Below are positions 47,140 to 56,910 of a DNA stretch of 64,000 nt, piece by piece. The translations under genes and the position numbers were made by a program. Each line of letters starts with the position of its first letter. The stretch's first letter is position 1. The notes beneath the pieces were generated by a model. That model did not search any database, was not told where the DNA came from, and worked only from the letters and a program-made list of their open reading frames with translations. Source of the DNA: Motiliproteus coralliicola (GTDB lineage: Bacteria; Pseudomonadota; Gammaproteobacteria; Pseudomonadales; Balneatricaceae); assembly GCF_003345655.1 (NCBI RefSeq), contig NZ_QQOH01000003.1, positions 62,001-126,000 on the forward strand, given 5' to 3'.

Positions 47140-48879
47140 ATGAGCCACCAATCCGAACTGATCAGCAGCGATATCCACGCCTACCTGGCCCAACATGAGC
47201 GCAAGGAGCTGCTGCGGCTGCTGACCTGCGGCAACGTCGACGACGGCAAGAGCACCCTGATCGGTCGCCTGCTGCACGACTCCAAGATGATCTATGAAGA
47301 TCAGCTCGAAGCGATCAAGTCCGACAGCGTCAAATCCGGCACCACCGGCGAAGAGGTCGACCTGGCCCTGCTGGTCGACGGTCTACAGGCCGAGCGGGAG
47401 CAAGGTATCACCATCGACGTGGCCTACCGCTACTTCTCCACCGCCAAACGTAAATTCATCATCGCCGACACCCCGGGACACGAGCAGTACACCCGCAACA
47501 TGGCCACCGGTGCGTCCACCTGTGACCTGGCGGTTATTCTGATCGACGCCCGTCATGGCGTTCAGACCCAGACCAAGCGTCACAGCTTTATCACTTCGCT
47601 GCTGGGCATCAAGCACACCATCATCGCCGTCAACAAGATGGACCTGGTGGACTTCTCCGAGCAGGTATTCAACGACATCCGTAACGATTTCCTCGACTTT
47701 GCCGAGGGACTGAACATGAACGATGTCCGTTTCGTACCGCTGTCGGCATTGAACGGCGACAACGTGGTCAACCTGTCCGAATCGATGCCCTGGTACAAGG
47801 GCAAGCCGCTGATGGAGATCCTCGAATCGGTCGAGATCGCTTCGGATCGCAACTTCGATGACCTGCGCTTCCCGGTGCAGTACGTCAACCGCCCTAACCT
47901 CAACTTCCGCGGTTACTGCGGCACCCTGGCTTCCGGAGTGGTCCAGCCCGGTGACGAGATCAGCGTACTGCCGTCGGGTAAGCGCTCCAAGGTCAAATCG
48001 ATCGTCACCTACGATGGCGACCTGGACCAGGCGTTCGCGCCGATGGCGATCACCCTGACCCTGGAAGACGAGATCGACATCAGCCGTGGCGATATCATCG
48101 TCCATGCCGGCAAAGAGCCGGTCGCTTCCGACCGCTTCAACGCCCACCTGGTGTGGATGAACGAAGCGCCGCTGCTGCCGGGTAAGGAGTATCTGGTCAA
48201 GATCGGTACCACCACGGTGACCGGCCACATCTCCAGTCTGCGCCACAAGATCGACGTCAACACCCTGGAGCAGCAGCCCGGTGCCGAACTGGCACTAAAC
48301 GAAATCGCCCTGTGCGAGCTGAGCCTGGACCGTCCGGTAATCGGTGATGATTACAGCACCCACCAAGGCACCGGCAGCTTTATCGTGGTCGACCGTCTGA
48401 GCAACCTGACCGTCGGCGCCGGCATGATTACCCAATCCGTCAGCCATGACTCGGTTCAACTGAGTGACTCCCAGCTCAGCGACACTGCGCTGGTCAGCCG
48501 TGAAGATCGCGCCCGCCGCTTCGGCCAGCAAGCCACCAAGCTGTACCTGACCGGCGCCTCCGAAGAGCAGCGCCAAGCGGTTGCCAACAGCCTGGAGAAG
48601 CAGCTGTTCGACCTGGGTCGAGCAGTCACCCAGATCAGTGACACCCAGCTGCAGCTGGCGATCAATCAAGACCTGGGCGGCTCCGACAGCAGCCGTGAGC
48701 AAGCCGCGATGCGCCTGGATGCGGTAGCCGAACTGATGTTGTCAGCCGGCCTGATCTGCCTGTGCGTCAGCGATACCGCGCCGAGCTACGCCAAACACCG
48801 CGTCCAGATCAACCCGGATTCCCCGGCCGATGCCATCCCGGCAGCACTGGACCTGCTGAAACAAGCTGGCGCGCTTTAA
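47140..48879 (+). CDS. cysN: Sulfate adenylyltransferase subunit 1 CysN with vestigial APS-kinase domain
   Basis: 579 residues. The GTPase part (about 1-440) is complete: [19 protein letters not shown] (P-loop), [21 protein letters not shown], and VNKMDLVD for guanine. From about residue 467 the protein continues with a CysC-like stretch ([20 protein letters not shown], then [34 protein letters not shown]). The APS-kinase P-loop G-x-S-G-x-G-K-S is replaced by GASEEQRQ, and the second half of the kinase is missing. It should therefore activate sulfate to APS but not make PAPS. E. coli CysN (475 aa) lacks such a tail; the Pseudomonas CysNC fusion has a working one. Confidence 0.93.
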   Translation: MSHQSELISSDIHAYLAQHERKELLRLLTCGNVDDGKSTLIGRLLHDSKMIYEDQLEAIKSDSVKSGTTGEEVDLALLVDGLQAEREQGITIDVAYRYFSTAKRKFIIADTPGHEQYTRNMATGASTCDLAVILIDARHGVQTQTKRHSFITSLLGIKHTIIAVNKMDLVDFSEQVFNDIRNDFLDFAEGLNMNDVRFVPLSALNGDNVVNLSESMPWYKGKPLMEILESVEIASDRNFDDLRFPVQYVNRPNLNFRGYCGTLASGVVQPGDEISVLPSGKRSKVKSIVTYDGDLDQAFAPMAITLTLEDEIDISRGDIIVHAGKEPVASDRFNAHLVWMNEAPLLPGKEYLVKIGTTTVTGHISSLRHKIDVNTLEQQPGAELALNEIALCELSLDRPVIGDDYSTHQGTGSFIVVDRLSNLTVGAGMITQSVSHDSVQLSDSQLSDTALVSREDRARRFGQQATKLYLTGASEEQRQAVANSLEKQLFDLGRAVTQISDTQLQLAINQDLGGSDSSREQAAMRLDAVAELMLSAGLICLCVSDTAPSYAKHRVQINPDSPADAIPAALDLLKQAGAL

Positions 48880-49000
48880 CCGGACCTAACAGGCAACAGC
48901 CAGGCTACTGTCAGGCTAAATCAGGTCACCATCCCGGCATCGCCGGGGTGGACCCTCTGCCGGACCTACTGCAACGCGGAACAAATCGCCCAAATTGAGG

Positions 49001-49032
49001 GCGCCAAGCATGACGAATCACTGCTTTGGCGC
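49001..49032 (+). other. Stem-loop upstream of rnfA
   Basis: GCGCCAA/TTGGCGC with an inner GCA/TGC extension and one bulged T, 120 bases before rnfA. It may end the cysN transcript or belong to the rnf leader; a TAGAAT follows at 49034. Tentative. Confidence 0.45.
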
Positions 49033-49154
49033 TAGAATGGGCGATTTTTCATCGACCCGTTTCCCGATTCGGGTAATACCGCAGCTGCGAGATGGCCAAA
49101 TCGCCAACCCTCAGCCTTTGTTAGACGACGTTTTCGACGAGAGTACAGGTCACC

Positions 49155-49736
49155 ATGACCGACTACCTGCTAATTCTGATCAGCACCGTACTGGTTAACA
49201 ACTTCGTGCTGGTACAGTTTCTGGGCCTTTGTCCTTTTATGGGGGTTTCGAACAAACTCGAAACCGCCATGGGGATGTCGTTGGCCACCACGTTCGTACT
49301 GACGTTGTCGTCGATCTGCTCCTATCTGGTCTACCAGTACCTGCTGCTGCCATTCGATATCACCTACCTTCGCACCATCAGCTTCATTCTGGTGATCGCC
49401 GTGGTGGTGCAGTTCACCGAGATGGTGGTGCACAAAACCAGCCCGTTGCTGTACCGAGTACTGGGTATCTTCCTGCCGCTGATCACCACCAACTGTGCGG
49501 TACTAGGGGTTGCGCTGCTGAACATCAACAAGCAGAACAGCTTTGTCGAATCGGCGATCTACGGTTTTGGTGCCGCACTGGGCTTCTCGCTGGCGCTGAT
49601 CCTGTTCTCGGCGATGCGCGAGCGGATCGCGGTTGCCGATGTTCCGGCACCTTTCCGAGGCGCAGCGATCGGCATGATCACCGCCGGCCTGATGTCATTG
49701 GCTTTCCTGGGCTTCACCGGCCTGGTTCAGTTCTGA
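49155..49736 (+). CDS. rnfA: Rnf/Rsx electron transport complex subunit A
   Basis: 193 residues, six membrane helices, homologous to NqrE and to RnfE. Seen: [40 protein letters not shown] and the second half-repeat [18 protein letters not shown] with the conserved NC that helps hold the membrane iron-sulfur centre. First gene of a complete rnfABCDGE-nth operon. Rnf couples electron flow between ferredoxin and NAD to ion movement, or in E. coli (Rsx) keeps SoxR reduced. Confidence 0.97.
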   Translation: MTDYLLILISTVLVNNFVLVQFLGLCPFMGVSNKLETAMGMSLATTFVLTLSSICSYLVYQYLLLPFDITYLRTISFILVIAVVVQFTEMVVHKTSPLLYRVLGIFLPLITTNCAVLGVALLNINKQNSFVESAIYGFGAALGFSLALILFSAMRERIAVADVPAPFRGAAIGMITAGLMSLAFLGFTGLVQF

Positions 49737-49749
49737 GGATCGCGCGTTA

Positions 49750-50394
49750 ATGGAAGCAATTCTGATCGCAGTACTGATTTTGCTGGGCGTGGCACTGGTG
49801 TTCGGCGCCCTGCTCGGCTTTGCCTCGATCCGCTTTAAAGTCGACGGCAACCCGATCGTCGACCAGATCGACTCGCTGCTACCCCAAACCCAGTGTGGCC
49901 AGTGCGGTCACCCAGGCTGCCGTCCCTACGCCGAGGCGATCGCCAACGGCGAACCGATCAACAAATGCCCTCCCGGCGGCGAAAGCACCATCAATGCGCT
50001 GGCCGACCTGCTGGATGTCGAACCGCTTCCGCTGGACGCCGAGCATGGTGAAGAGCAGGTCAAGTCGGTCGCCTTTATCCGCGAGGATGAATGCATCGGT
50101 TGCACCAAGTGCATCCAGGCCTGCCCGGTGGACGCGATCCTCGGCGCCGCCAAGCAGATGCACACGGTTATTGTTTCTGAATGTACCGGCTGCGACCTCT
50201 GCGTCGAGCCCTGCCCGGTTGATTGCATCGACATGATCCCGATCGAAACCACCCTGTCCACCTGGAGCTGGGCCGAGCCGATGCCCGGTGTACAGCTGAT
50301 CGCCACCGACCGTGGTCGCGGCGCGGATCAACAGGTAAACAACGACTCAGATAATCACACGGATGATTCCGACCAGCGGGGGAATGCCGCATGA
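49750..50394 (+). CDS. rnfB: Rnf/Rsx subunit B, iron-sulfur protein
   Basis: 214 residues. One N-terminal membrane anchor (about 4-25), a four-Cys region [20 protein letters not shown], and two 4Fe-4S motifs [12 protein letters not shown] (about residue 116) and [12 protein letters not shown] (about 146). It is the ferredoxin-facing electron entry or exit of the complex. It starts 13 bases after rnfA and overlaps rnfC by four bases. The C-terminal 35 residues are polar and asparagine/aspartate-rich, without known function. Confidence 0.97.
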   Translation: MEAILIAVLILLGVALVFGALLGFASIRFKVDGNPIVDQIDSLLPQTQCGQCGHPGCRPYAEAIANGEPINKCPPGGESTINALADLLDVEPLPLDAEHGEEQVKSVAFIREDECIGCTKCIQACPVDAILGAAKQMHTVIVSECTGCDLCVEPCPVDCIDMIPIETTLSTWSWAEPMPGVQLIATDRGRGADQQVNNDSDNHTDDSDQRGNAA

Positions 50395-53198
50395 GCCGGA
50401 TCTGGAGCTTCCACGGTGGTATCCATCCGCCGGAAAACAAGCAGCAGTCGCTGCTTAAACCGCTGCGTCAGGCGCCGATTCCGCCGCAGCTGATCATCCC
50501 GCTGCAGCAGCATATCGGTGCACCGGCCACACCGCTGGTGGAAGTCGGCGAACGGGTCCTCAAGGGTCAGGCCATCGCCGAGCCCAGCGGTCACGTCAGC
50601 ATCTATCAACACGCCCCCACCTCCGGCATTGTCAGTCATATCGGCAACTACTCGGTACCCCATCCGTCTGGCATGGAAGGGCTCTGTATCCAGATCGATA
50701 CCGACGGCAAGGACGAGTGGATCGAGCATCAGGGCGTCGAGGACTTCCGCAGTCTGGAGAAACCCGCGCTGGCCGAGATGATCCGTTGTGCCGGCATCTC
50801 CGGCATGGGCGGCGCCGGCTTCCCGACCGAGATCAAGCTACACCTGGCCGACGATCACATCATCAACACCCTGATCGTCAACGCAGTCGAGTGTGAGCCT
50901 TACATCACTGCCGACGACATGCTGATGCGTGAGCGGGCCGCCCAGATCATTGGTGGCATCGAGATCGCCGCCCACCTGATCAAGCCGACCCACTGTCTGA
51001 TCGGCATCGAAGACAACAAGCCGGAAGCGGCCATCGCCCTGACCCAGGCCGCCCGGGCCAGCGAGATCGAAATCGAAGTGGTGGTGGTACCGACCAAGTA
51101 CCCCTCCGGCGGTGAGAAACAGCTGGTCAAACTGCTGACCGGGGTCGAAGTCCCGTACGGCAAGATCCCGGCCGACATCGGTATCGTGGTTCAGAACGTT
51201 GGCACCATGTCCGCCGTGAACCAGGCCGTCAAGCAGGGCAAGCCGCTGATTTCCCGGATCACCACCCTGACCGGTGATGCGCTGGACAGCCCCGGCAACT
51301 TTGAAGTGCTGCTGGGTACCCCGGTGGAGTTCCTGCTGCAACAGGCCGGACTCAACCCGATGAGCCTGAACCGCCTGGTCATGGGTGGCCCGATGATGGG
51401 TTACACCCTCAGCGACACCTCGGTCCCGGTGGTTAAAACCAGCAACTGCGTAATCGCCGCCACCGAAGAAGAGTTCCCCCAGGCCCCGCCGGCACAGAAC
51501 TGCATCCGTTGCGGTCAGTGCGAGCAGGTCTGCCCGGCTGAACTGCTGCCGCAACAGCTGCACTGGTTTGCCAAGGGTAAAGAGTTCGACAAGGCCCAAT
51601 CCTTCAACTTGATGGATTGCATCGAGTGCGGCGCCTGCGCCTATGTCTGCCCCAGCAACATCCCGCTGGTGCAGTACTACCGCTTCGCCAAGGGCGAGAT
51701 TCGCCGCGAGCAGGCCGAGCAGCGCAAGGCCGAGCAAGCCCGGATCCGCTTCGAAGCCCGTCAGGAGCGCCAGGAGCGCGAGAAGGAAGAAAAGGCTGCC
51801 AAACGTAAGGCCCGTGCCGAAGCTGCATCACGCTCCCAGGCCAACCGCAAAGACCAGGTCGCTGCCGGCAAGCCTGCCGCCGCCGATCCGCAAGAGCAGA
51901 TCAAAAAGCTCAAGACCGAAGCGGCCGTGGCGCGTACCAAGCTCAAGAAAGCCGAAAAAGCGCTGGCCGAAGACACTGCCAACACCGAACTGCAGGCAGC
52001 CGTCGAAGTCGCCCGCAGCAAGTCTGAACAGGCTCAACAGGCCTTGGAAGCGGCCGAAAAAGCCAGCCCGGCGCCGGCACCGACCCTGGCCGAGTTGAAG
52101 ATCGCCGCCGCCACCGCTCGTACCAAGGTCACCAAGACCGAGAAGGCCCTGGCCGACGCCGAAGCCAAGGGTGCCGCCAGTGCCGATAAGCTGCGCGCCT
52201 CGCTGGACGGCTTAAGGGCCAAGGCCGAAGCGGCTCAACAGGCACTAGAAAAAGCGGAGCAAGCGGAAAAAACAGGCAGCTCCAGTAAGCCAGCCGCTCC
52301 GGCTGCTGATCTCAAGCAATTGAAGAGCGCCGCCTCGATCGCCCGTACCAAACTGAAGAAAGCGCAGAAGGCGCTGGACCAGGCCCGTGAAGACAGAGCC
52401 GACACCGCCGAGCTGGAACAGCAACTGGCGACGGCGCAACAGAAAGCCGACACCACCCAGCAGGCCTTCGAGGCCGCCGAGAAAGCAGCCGACCAGGCCG
52501 ACGGTGGTCAAGCGGCTCCGGCAGCCGACGCGCCAGATCTGAAAGCGCTGAAGAGCGCCGCCTCGATCGCCCGCACCAAGCTGAAGAAAACCCAGAAGGT
52601 GATCGATCAGGCCCGCGAGGACGGCAAGGATACCGGCGCGCTGGAGCAGCAGCTGGCCAAGCTGCAGCAGAAAGCCGACGATGCCCAGAAAGCCTTCGAA
52701 GAGGCCGAGAAGGCGGAGCAATCCAGCAGCCCGGCACCGCAACCTGCTGCCGACAAGCCCGATTTGAAAGCGCTGAAGAGTGCCGCTTCGATCGCCCGCA
52801 CCAAACTGAAGAAGACCCAGAAGGTGGTCGATCAGGCCCGCGAAGACGGCAAGGACACCAGCGCGCTGGAGCAGCAGCTGACCAAGCTGCAGCAGAAAGC
52901 CGATGACGCCCAGAAAGCCTTCGAAGCGGCCGAGCAAGCCGAAGCCGGCAGCAATACGTCACAGCCCACAGATGCTGGCTCGGACCTGAAAGCGCCCGAC
53001 CTGAAGCAGCTCAAGAGCGCCGCAGCCATCGCCCGGACCAAGGTCAAGAAGACCGAGAAGGCCCTGGCCGATGCCCAGGCTCAAGGTTCCGAGTCGGCCG
53101 ATTCACTGGCCACCGCGCTGGACAAACTGAAAGCCAAAGCTAGCCAGGCCGAACAGGCGTTGGCCGAAGCCGAACAGAATAGCGAAACCGTAGGTTAA
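50391..53198 (+). CDS. rnfC: Rnf/Rsx subunit C with repeat-expanded C-terminus
   Basis: 935 residues. The first 450 are normal RnfC: an N-terminal barrel, the NADH/FMN-binding domain ([34 protein letters not shown]) and two 4Fe-4S motifs [12 protein letters not shown] (residue 369) and [12 protein letters not shown] (residue 409). After a charged helix ([20 protein letters not shown]) come about six units of 60-78 residues, each beginning LK[15 protein letters not shown] and containing [10 protein letters not shown]-like helices linked by Pro/Ala stretches. Lysine- and alanine-rich tails occur in some RnfC proteins, but this one approaches 430 residues. It is in frame throughout, with no sign of error. 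Confidence 0.95.
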   Translation: MSRIWSFHGGIHPPENKQQSLLKPLRQAPIPPQLIIPLQQHIGAPATPLVEVGERVLKGQAIAEPSGHVSIYQHAPTSGIVSHIGNYSVPHPSGMEGLCIQIDTDGKDEWIEHQGVEDFRSLEKPALAEMIRCAGISGMGGAGFPTEIKLHLADDHIINTLIVNAVECEPYITADDMLMRERAAQIIGGIEIAAHLIKPTHCLIGIEDNKPEAAIALTQAARASEIEIEVVVVPTKYPSGGEKQLVKLLTGVEVPYGKIPADIGIVVQNVGTMSAVNQAVKQGKPLISRITTLTGDALDSPGNFEVLLGTPVEFLLQQAGLNPMSLNRLVMGGPMMGYTLSDTSVPVVKTSNCVIAATEEEFPQAPPAQNCIRCGQCEQVCPAELLPQQLHWFAKGKEFDKAQSFNLMDCIECGACAYVCPSNIPLVQYYRFAKGEIRREQAEQRKAEQARIRFEARQERQEREKEEKAAKRKARAEAASRSQANRKDQVAAGKPAAADPQEQIKKLKTEAAVARTKLKKAEKALAEDTANTELQAAVEVARSKSEQAQQALEAAEKASPAPAPTLAELKIAAATARTKVTKTEKALADAEAKGAASADKLRASLDGLRAKAEAAQQALEKAEQAEKTGSSSKPAAPAADLKQLKSAASIARTKLKKAQKALDQAREDRADTAELEQQLATAQQKADTTQQAFEAAEKAADQADGGQAAPAADAPDLKALKSAASIARTKLKKTQKVIDQAREDGKDTGALEQQLAKLQQKADDAQKAFEEAEKAEQSSSPAPQPAADKPDLKALKSAASIARTKLKKTQKVVDQAREDGKDTSALEQQLTKLQQKADDAQKAFEAAEQAEAGSNTSQPTDAGSDLKAPDLKQLKSAAAIARTKVKKTEKALADAQAQGSESADSLATALDKLKAKASQAEQALAEAEQNSETVG
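51900..53190 (+). repeat. Tandem coding repeats in rnfC
   Basis: About six imperfect units of roughly 190-240 bases. The best-conserved pair are units 4 and 5 (about 52540-52940), which share long identical runs such as AAGAGCGCCGCCTCGATCGC-type starts and CTGCAGCAGAAAGCCGA. Protein unit: a lysine/alanine-rich helix hairpin plus a Pro/Ala linker. The number of units is expected to vary between strains. Confidence 0.85.
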
Positions 53199-53202
53199 CC
53201 CG

Positions 53203-54240
53203 ATGGCTCTGATCCACGTCAGCTCCCCCCACACCAATCGCAGCGGCAAAGCCGGACATGTGATGCGTCAGGTGATCCTGGCAACCCTGCCGGGATTGGC
53301 AGCGCTGTGTTACTACTTCGGCTGGGGACCGCTGATCAATGTCTTGTTTGCCAGCGGCCTGGCACTGCTATTCGAAGCTGCGGTCTTGAAGCTTCGCAAC
53401 CGCCCATTGGGTTTCTATCTGGGTGATCTCAGCGCTGTACTGACCGCCTTTCTGCTGGCGCTGGCACTGCCGCCCTATATTCCCTGGTGGGTCACCACCA
53501 TCGGCATCTTCGTAGCGATCGTGATCGCCAAGCAGCTCTACGGTGGCCTGGGGCAGAACCCGTTCAACCCGGCGATGATCGCCTATGCGCTGCTGCTGAT
53601 CGCTTTCCCGGTCGAAATGACCCGTTGGAGCGCGCCGGAAACCCTGCTGGAAGGCCCGCTGCCCGGCTTTGGCGACAGTCTGGCGATCATCTTTGGTCAA
53701 CTGGCCCTGCCCGATGGCGTCACCCTGGCCACACCGCTGGAGACCTTCAAGCACAAGGGTGGCCTGACCGGTGAAGAGCTGTGGGCCAGCTCGACCCTGC
53801 TGAATAACTTAGAGCCCTGGCAGGCGATCAGCCTGGCCTACCTGCTGGGCGGGGTTTACCTGCTGGTCCGCAAGGTCTACACCTGGCATATCCCGGTATC
53901 GATGCTCGGCAGCCTGCTGCTGATCGCCGGCCTGTTCTATGCCGCCGATCCGAGCAACTACGCCCCGCCGCTGTTCCATTTGACCGTGGGCGCGACCATG
54001 CTCGGTGCCTTCTTTATCGCCACCGACCCGGTCACGGCCGCCACCAGCAACAAGGGCAAACTGATCTTCGGTGCCTCCATCGGCATTCTGGTCTACCTGA
54101 TCCGCAACTGGGGTAACTACCCCGATGCGATCGCGTTCGCGGTGCTACTGATGAACCTGACCGCACCGTTCCTGGATTACTACACCCGCCCCCGCACCTA
54201 CGGCCATAAGCAGGCCGAGCGCGGCATTGCGAGGAAGTGA
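53203..54240 (+). CDS. rnfD: Rnf/Rsx subunit D
   Basis: 345 residues, about nine membrane helices, homologous to NqrB. Seen: SSPHTNRSGKAGHVMRQVIL at the N-terminus, PPYIPWWVTTIGIFVAIVIA, KQLYGGLGQNPFNPAMIAYA and PLFHLTVGATMLGAFFIATD. The LATPLETF segment lies where the covalently bound FMN threonine is expected; that assignment is by analogy. It starts five bases after rnfC and its stop overlaps the rnfG region. Confidence 0.96.
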   Translation: MALIHVSSPHTNRSGKAGHVMRQVILATLPGLAALCYYFGWGPLINVLFASGLALLFEAAVLKLRNRPLGFYLGDLSAVLTAFLLALALPPYIPWWVTTIGIFVAIVIAKQLYGGLGQNPFNPAMIAYALLLIAFPVEMTRWSAPETLLEGPLPGFGDSLAIIFGQLALPDGVTLATPLETFKHKGGLTGEELWASSTLLNNLEPWQAISLAYLLGGVYLLVRKVYTWHIPVSMLGSLLLIAGLFYAADPSNYAPPLFHLTVGATMLGAFFIATDPVTAATSNKGKLIFGASIGILVYLIRNWGNYPDAIAFAVLLMNLTAPFLDYYTRPRTYGHKQAERGIARK

Positions 54241-54242
54241 GC

Positions 54243-54920
54243 ATGGCTATCGTTACCGCCATTCGAAATAACGCCCTGGCGCTAGGCCTGTTTGCCGTGC
54301 TCACCGCCGGTGCCATCGCGCTGACCCAGAGCGCTACCCGCGAGGCCATCGCAGACAATCGCGAACAGGCGCGGGCCAAGGCACTGTTCCAGATCGTACC
54401 GACCACGGCGCACGACAATGACCTGGTTCGTGACCGTTACACCCTCAACCGAACTCAACGCCTTGGCTACGAAGGCCCGGTCGAGGTCTACCGGGCCCGC
54501 ACCGACGGCCAGGTTCATACCGTGATCCTGCCCGCCATCGCACCAGACGGCTATACCGGCAATATCGACCTGATCGTCGGCGTCAAACGCGACGGTAGCG
54601 TCGCCGGTGTTCGGATTCTGCGCCACCAGGAGACCCCGGGGCTGGGTGACAAGGTCGATGTGAAGAAGTCCGACTGGGTTCTAAGCTTTAACGATCAGCG
54701 CCTCAACGGCGAAGACGATCCTGACTGGGCGGTGAAGAAAGACGGTGGTCGCTTCGACCAATTTACCGGCGCCACCATCACCCCGCGGGCGGTGGTCGGG
54801 GCGGTCAAACAGGCGGTGCTGACCTTTGAAGCCAACCGTGCTGCCCTGTTGGAAGACACCCCGCTCAGCAGCGCCGAAGAGAGCACTATAAAGACCACTG
54901 CAGGAGACGCCAATGGCTGA
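54243..54920 (+). CDS. rnfG: Rnf/Rsx subunit G, FMN-binding
   Basis: 225 residues from the ATG at 54243 (GAGGA seven bases ahead; a GTG at 54237 would be too close). One N-terminal membrane helix ([19 protein letters not shown]), then a periplasmic FMN-binding domain with the covalent flavin motif [11 protein letters not shown] (about residue 180) and [13 protein letters not shown]. Transfers electrons between RnfC/B and the membrane subunits. Overlaps rnfE by eight bases. Confidence 0.96.
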   Translation: MAIVTAIRNNALALGLFAVLTAGAIALTQSATREAIADNREQARAKALFQIVPTTAHDNDLVRDRYTLNRTQRLGYEGPVEVYRARTDGQVHTVILPAIAPDGYTGNIDLIVGVKRDGSVAGVRILRHQETPGLGDKVDVKKSDWVLSFNDQRLNGEDDPDWAVKKDGGRFDQFTGATITPRAVVGAVKQAVLTFEANRAALLEDTPLSSAEESTIKTTAGDANG

Positions 54921-55626
54921 TTCATCGCGCCCGATCGACTGGAGCAAGATCACCTACGACGGCCTGTGGCACAACAACCCGGCACTAGTGCAACTGCTGG
55001 GCCTCTGCCCGCTGCTGGCGGTTACCGGCTCGGTGGTCAACGCCCTCGGCCTGAGCCTGGCCACTATCGCGGTACTGGTCGGTTCCAACCTATGCGTGTC
55101 ACTGATCCGCAACCTGGTACCCGACACGGTCCGTCTACCGGCCTTCGTGATGATCATCGCCTCGCTGGTAACCTGCGTCGAGCTACTGATGCAGGCACTA
55201 ACCTACGAGCTGTACGAAATTCTCGGCATCTTTATCCCGCTGATCGTGACCAACTGTGCCATCCTCGGCCGCGCCGATGCCTTTGCCCGCAAAAACCCAC
55301 CGCTACCGGCTGTTCTCGACGGGCTGATGATGGGCCTAGGTTTCAGCGCCGTACTGGTGCTGCTGGGAGCGATGCGTGAATTGCTCGGCACCGGTACCCT
55401 GTTCGCCGATATGCAGCTGCTGTTTGGCCCGGTGGCCGAAAGCTGGAAGCTGACCCTGATCGACGACTACCGCGGCTTCCTGTTTGCGGTGCTGCCGCCA
55501 GGCGCCTTCGTCGGCATGGGACTGATCATCGCGGTCAAGAATCTGATCGACGAGCGCCTGAAACAGCGCGCCAAGCCGGTCAGCTCCGAGCCGGCCGCCA
55601 ACAAGCGTGTTCGCGTTACCGGCTAA
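54913..55626 (+). CDS. rnfE: Rnf/Rsx subunit E
   Basis: 237 residues, six membrane helices, paralogous to RnfA and homologous to NqrD. Seen: [24 protein letters not shown]-type helix [20 protein letters not shown], and [20 protein letters not shown] with the conserved NC. It completes the membrane part of the complex. The C-terminal 20 residues are basic and cytoplasmic. The next gene, nth, follows after 36 bases, an arrangement found in many gammaproteobacteria. Confidence 0.97.
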   Translation: MADSSRPIDWSKITYDGLWHNNPALVQLLGLCPLLAVTGSVVNALGLSLATIAVLVGSNLCVSLIRNLVPDTVRLPAFVMIIASLVTCVELLMQALTYELYEILGIFIPLIVTNCAILGRADAFARKNPPLPAVLDGLMMGLGFSAVLVLLGAMRELLGTGTLFADMQLLFGPVAESWKLTLIDDYRGFLFAVLPPGAFVGMGLIIAVKNLIDERLKQRAKPVSSEPAANKRVRVTG

Positions 55627-55662
55627 GCCGGATAGCTATCCCGTTGATACCGAGTCCGATCG

Positions 55663-56295
55663 ATGAACAAGCAAAAGCGACAAGAGATCTTTGCCCGGCT
55701 GCGCGATGACAATCCCAACCCCAAGACCGAGCTGAACTACTCCAACCCGTTCGAGCTGCTGGTGGCGGTCACGCTGTCGGCCCAGTCCACCGATGTCGGC
55801 GTCAATAAGGCCACCGACAAACTGTTTCCGGTGGCTAACACCCCGGAAGCGATCGTCGAGTTGGGCGTTGACGGCCTGAAGTCCTATATCAAGACCCTCG
55901 GGCTCTACAACGCCAAGGCCGAGAACGTCTACAAGGCCTGCCAGATACTGGTCGAAAAGCACAACTCCGAAGTGCCGGACACCCGCGAAGCCCTCGAAGC
56001 GCTGCCCGGCGTCGGCCGCAAGACCGCCAATGTGGTCCTCAATACCGCCTTCCGTCAGCCGACCATGGCGGTGGATACCCATATCTTCCGGGTTTCAAAC
56101 CGTACCAAGATCGCCCCCGGCAAGAACGTGCTCGAGGTGGAGAAAAAACTGCTCAAGTTTGTTCCCAAAGAGTTCCTGCTCGATGCCCACCACTGGCTGA
56201 TCCTGTTGGGGCGCTACATCTGCACCGCCCGCAAACCCCGTTGCGGCGCCTGCCTGATCGAAGATCTGTGCGAATTCAAGGACAAAACCAGCTAG
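55663..56295 (+). CDS. nth: Endonuclease III
   Basis: 210 residues, the length of E. coli Nth. A DNA glycosylase/AP lyase for oxidised pyrimidines. Seen: the helix-hairpin-helix LEALPGVGRKTANVVLNTAF with the catalytic Lys, then MAVDTHIFRVSNR with the catalytic Asp, and the C-terminal 4Fe-4S loop C-x6-C-x2-C-x5-C (CTARKPRCGACLIEDLCEF). Last gene of the rnf operon. Confidence 0.97.
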   Translation: MNKQKRQEIFARLRDDNPNPKTELNYSNPFELLVAVTLSAQSTDVGVNKATDKLFPVANTPEAIVELGVDGLKSYIKTLGLYNAKAENVYKACQILVEKHNSEVPDTREALEALPGVGRKTANVVLNTAFRQPTMAVDTHIFRVSNRTKIAPGKNVLEVEKKLLKFVPKEFLLDAHHWLILLGRYICTARKPRCGACLIEDLCEFKDKTS

Positions 56296-56525
56296 ACCGG
56301 CTACCTCAGCCAATGGCCGGGATATCAGGTCTAGCAGCCTAAAGCGTTGGCGTTATCTGCAGCCACACACTGACCCCTCCAACGTTCATCGGCACCGATG
56401 CCAAAGATCGGTACTCAACGAACCCTTCGTGACACTTTGGTGAAAAATCGAGCTAATACTATAGCCGTTGGCCCCCATTTCGGCGTATAAAGGGTTTTAC
56501 GCATATAAATCACAGGGGTAGTGAT

Positions 56526-56837
56526 ATGCATAAAGCTGTAGCGGTCTTTCTGGTGGCCCTGGCGCTAGCACCACTTCAAGCCAATGCCGCAACCGATGTC
56601 TATAAGTGGATCGACAAAAACGGCGTTCCCACTTTCGGTGAACACCCGCCCGAAGGGGTGCCCTACACCAAGATGAAGTTTTACGGCGTCGCCCGACCGC
56701 CATCCCGGACGCAGCAACCGGCCAAACAAGCCTATAATCCGAAACCCAGTACCGGCCTGAGCGCGCAGCCCAAGGCCAAAGCCACACCGGCAACCGATCC
56801 CGGTTCAGGTGCCGCGGGACAACAAGCCAAACCCTGA
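56526..56837 (+). CDS. DUF4124 domain exported protein
   Basis: 103 residues. Signal peptide about 1-22 (VFLVALALAPLQANA), then the short DUF4124 domain (TDVYKWIDKNGVPTFGEHPP), and a Pro/Ala/Gln-rich, probably disordered tail. Periplasmic small protein of unknown function; such genes are common beside unrelated genes in gammaproteobacteria. Single gene between nth and the flavoprotein gene. Confidence 0.88.
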   Translation: MHKAVAVFLVALALAPLQANAATDVYKWIDKNGVPTFGEHPPEGVPYTKMKFYGVARPPSRTQQPAKQAYNPKPSTGLSAQPKAKATPATDPGSGAAGQQAKP

Positions 56838-56886
56838 TCGGTTAGCCCCCCCCTAACCCGCGAATGAGACTCCCGTCCGGTTGACC

Positions 56887-56907
56887 GGGCCGCTATAATA
56901 GCGGCCC
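56887..56907. other. Perfect hairpin overlapping a -10-like TATAAT
   Basis: GGGCCGCT / AGCGGCCC, 8-base stem with loop ATAAT. CTATAAT runs through the loop and would be a -10 element for the flavoprotein gene, so the hairpin might be an operator-like palindrome or a terminator for the DUF4124 gene. No T run. Confidence 0.45.
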
Positions 56908-56910
56908 CAT

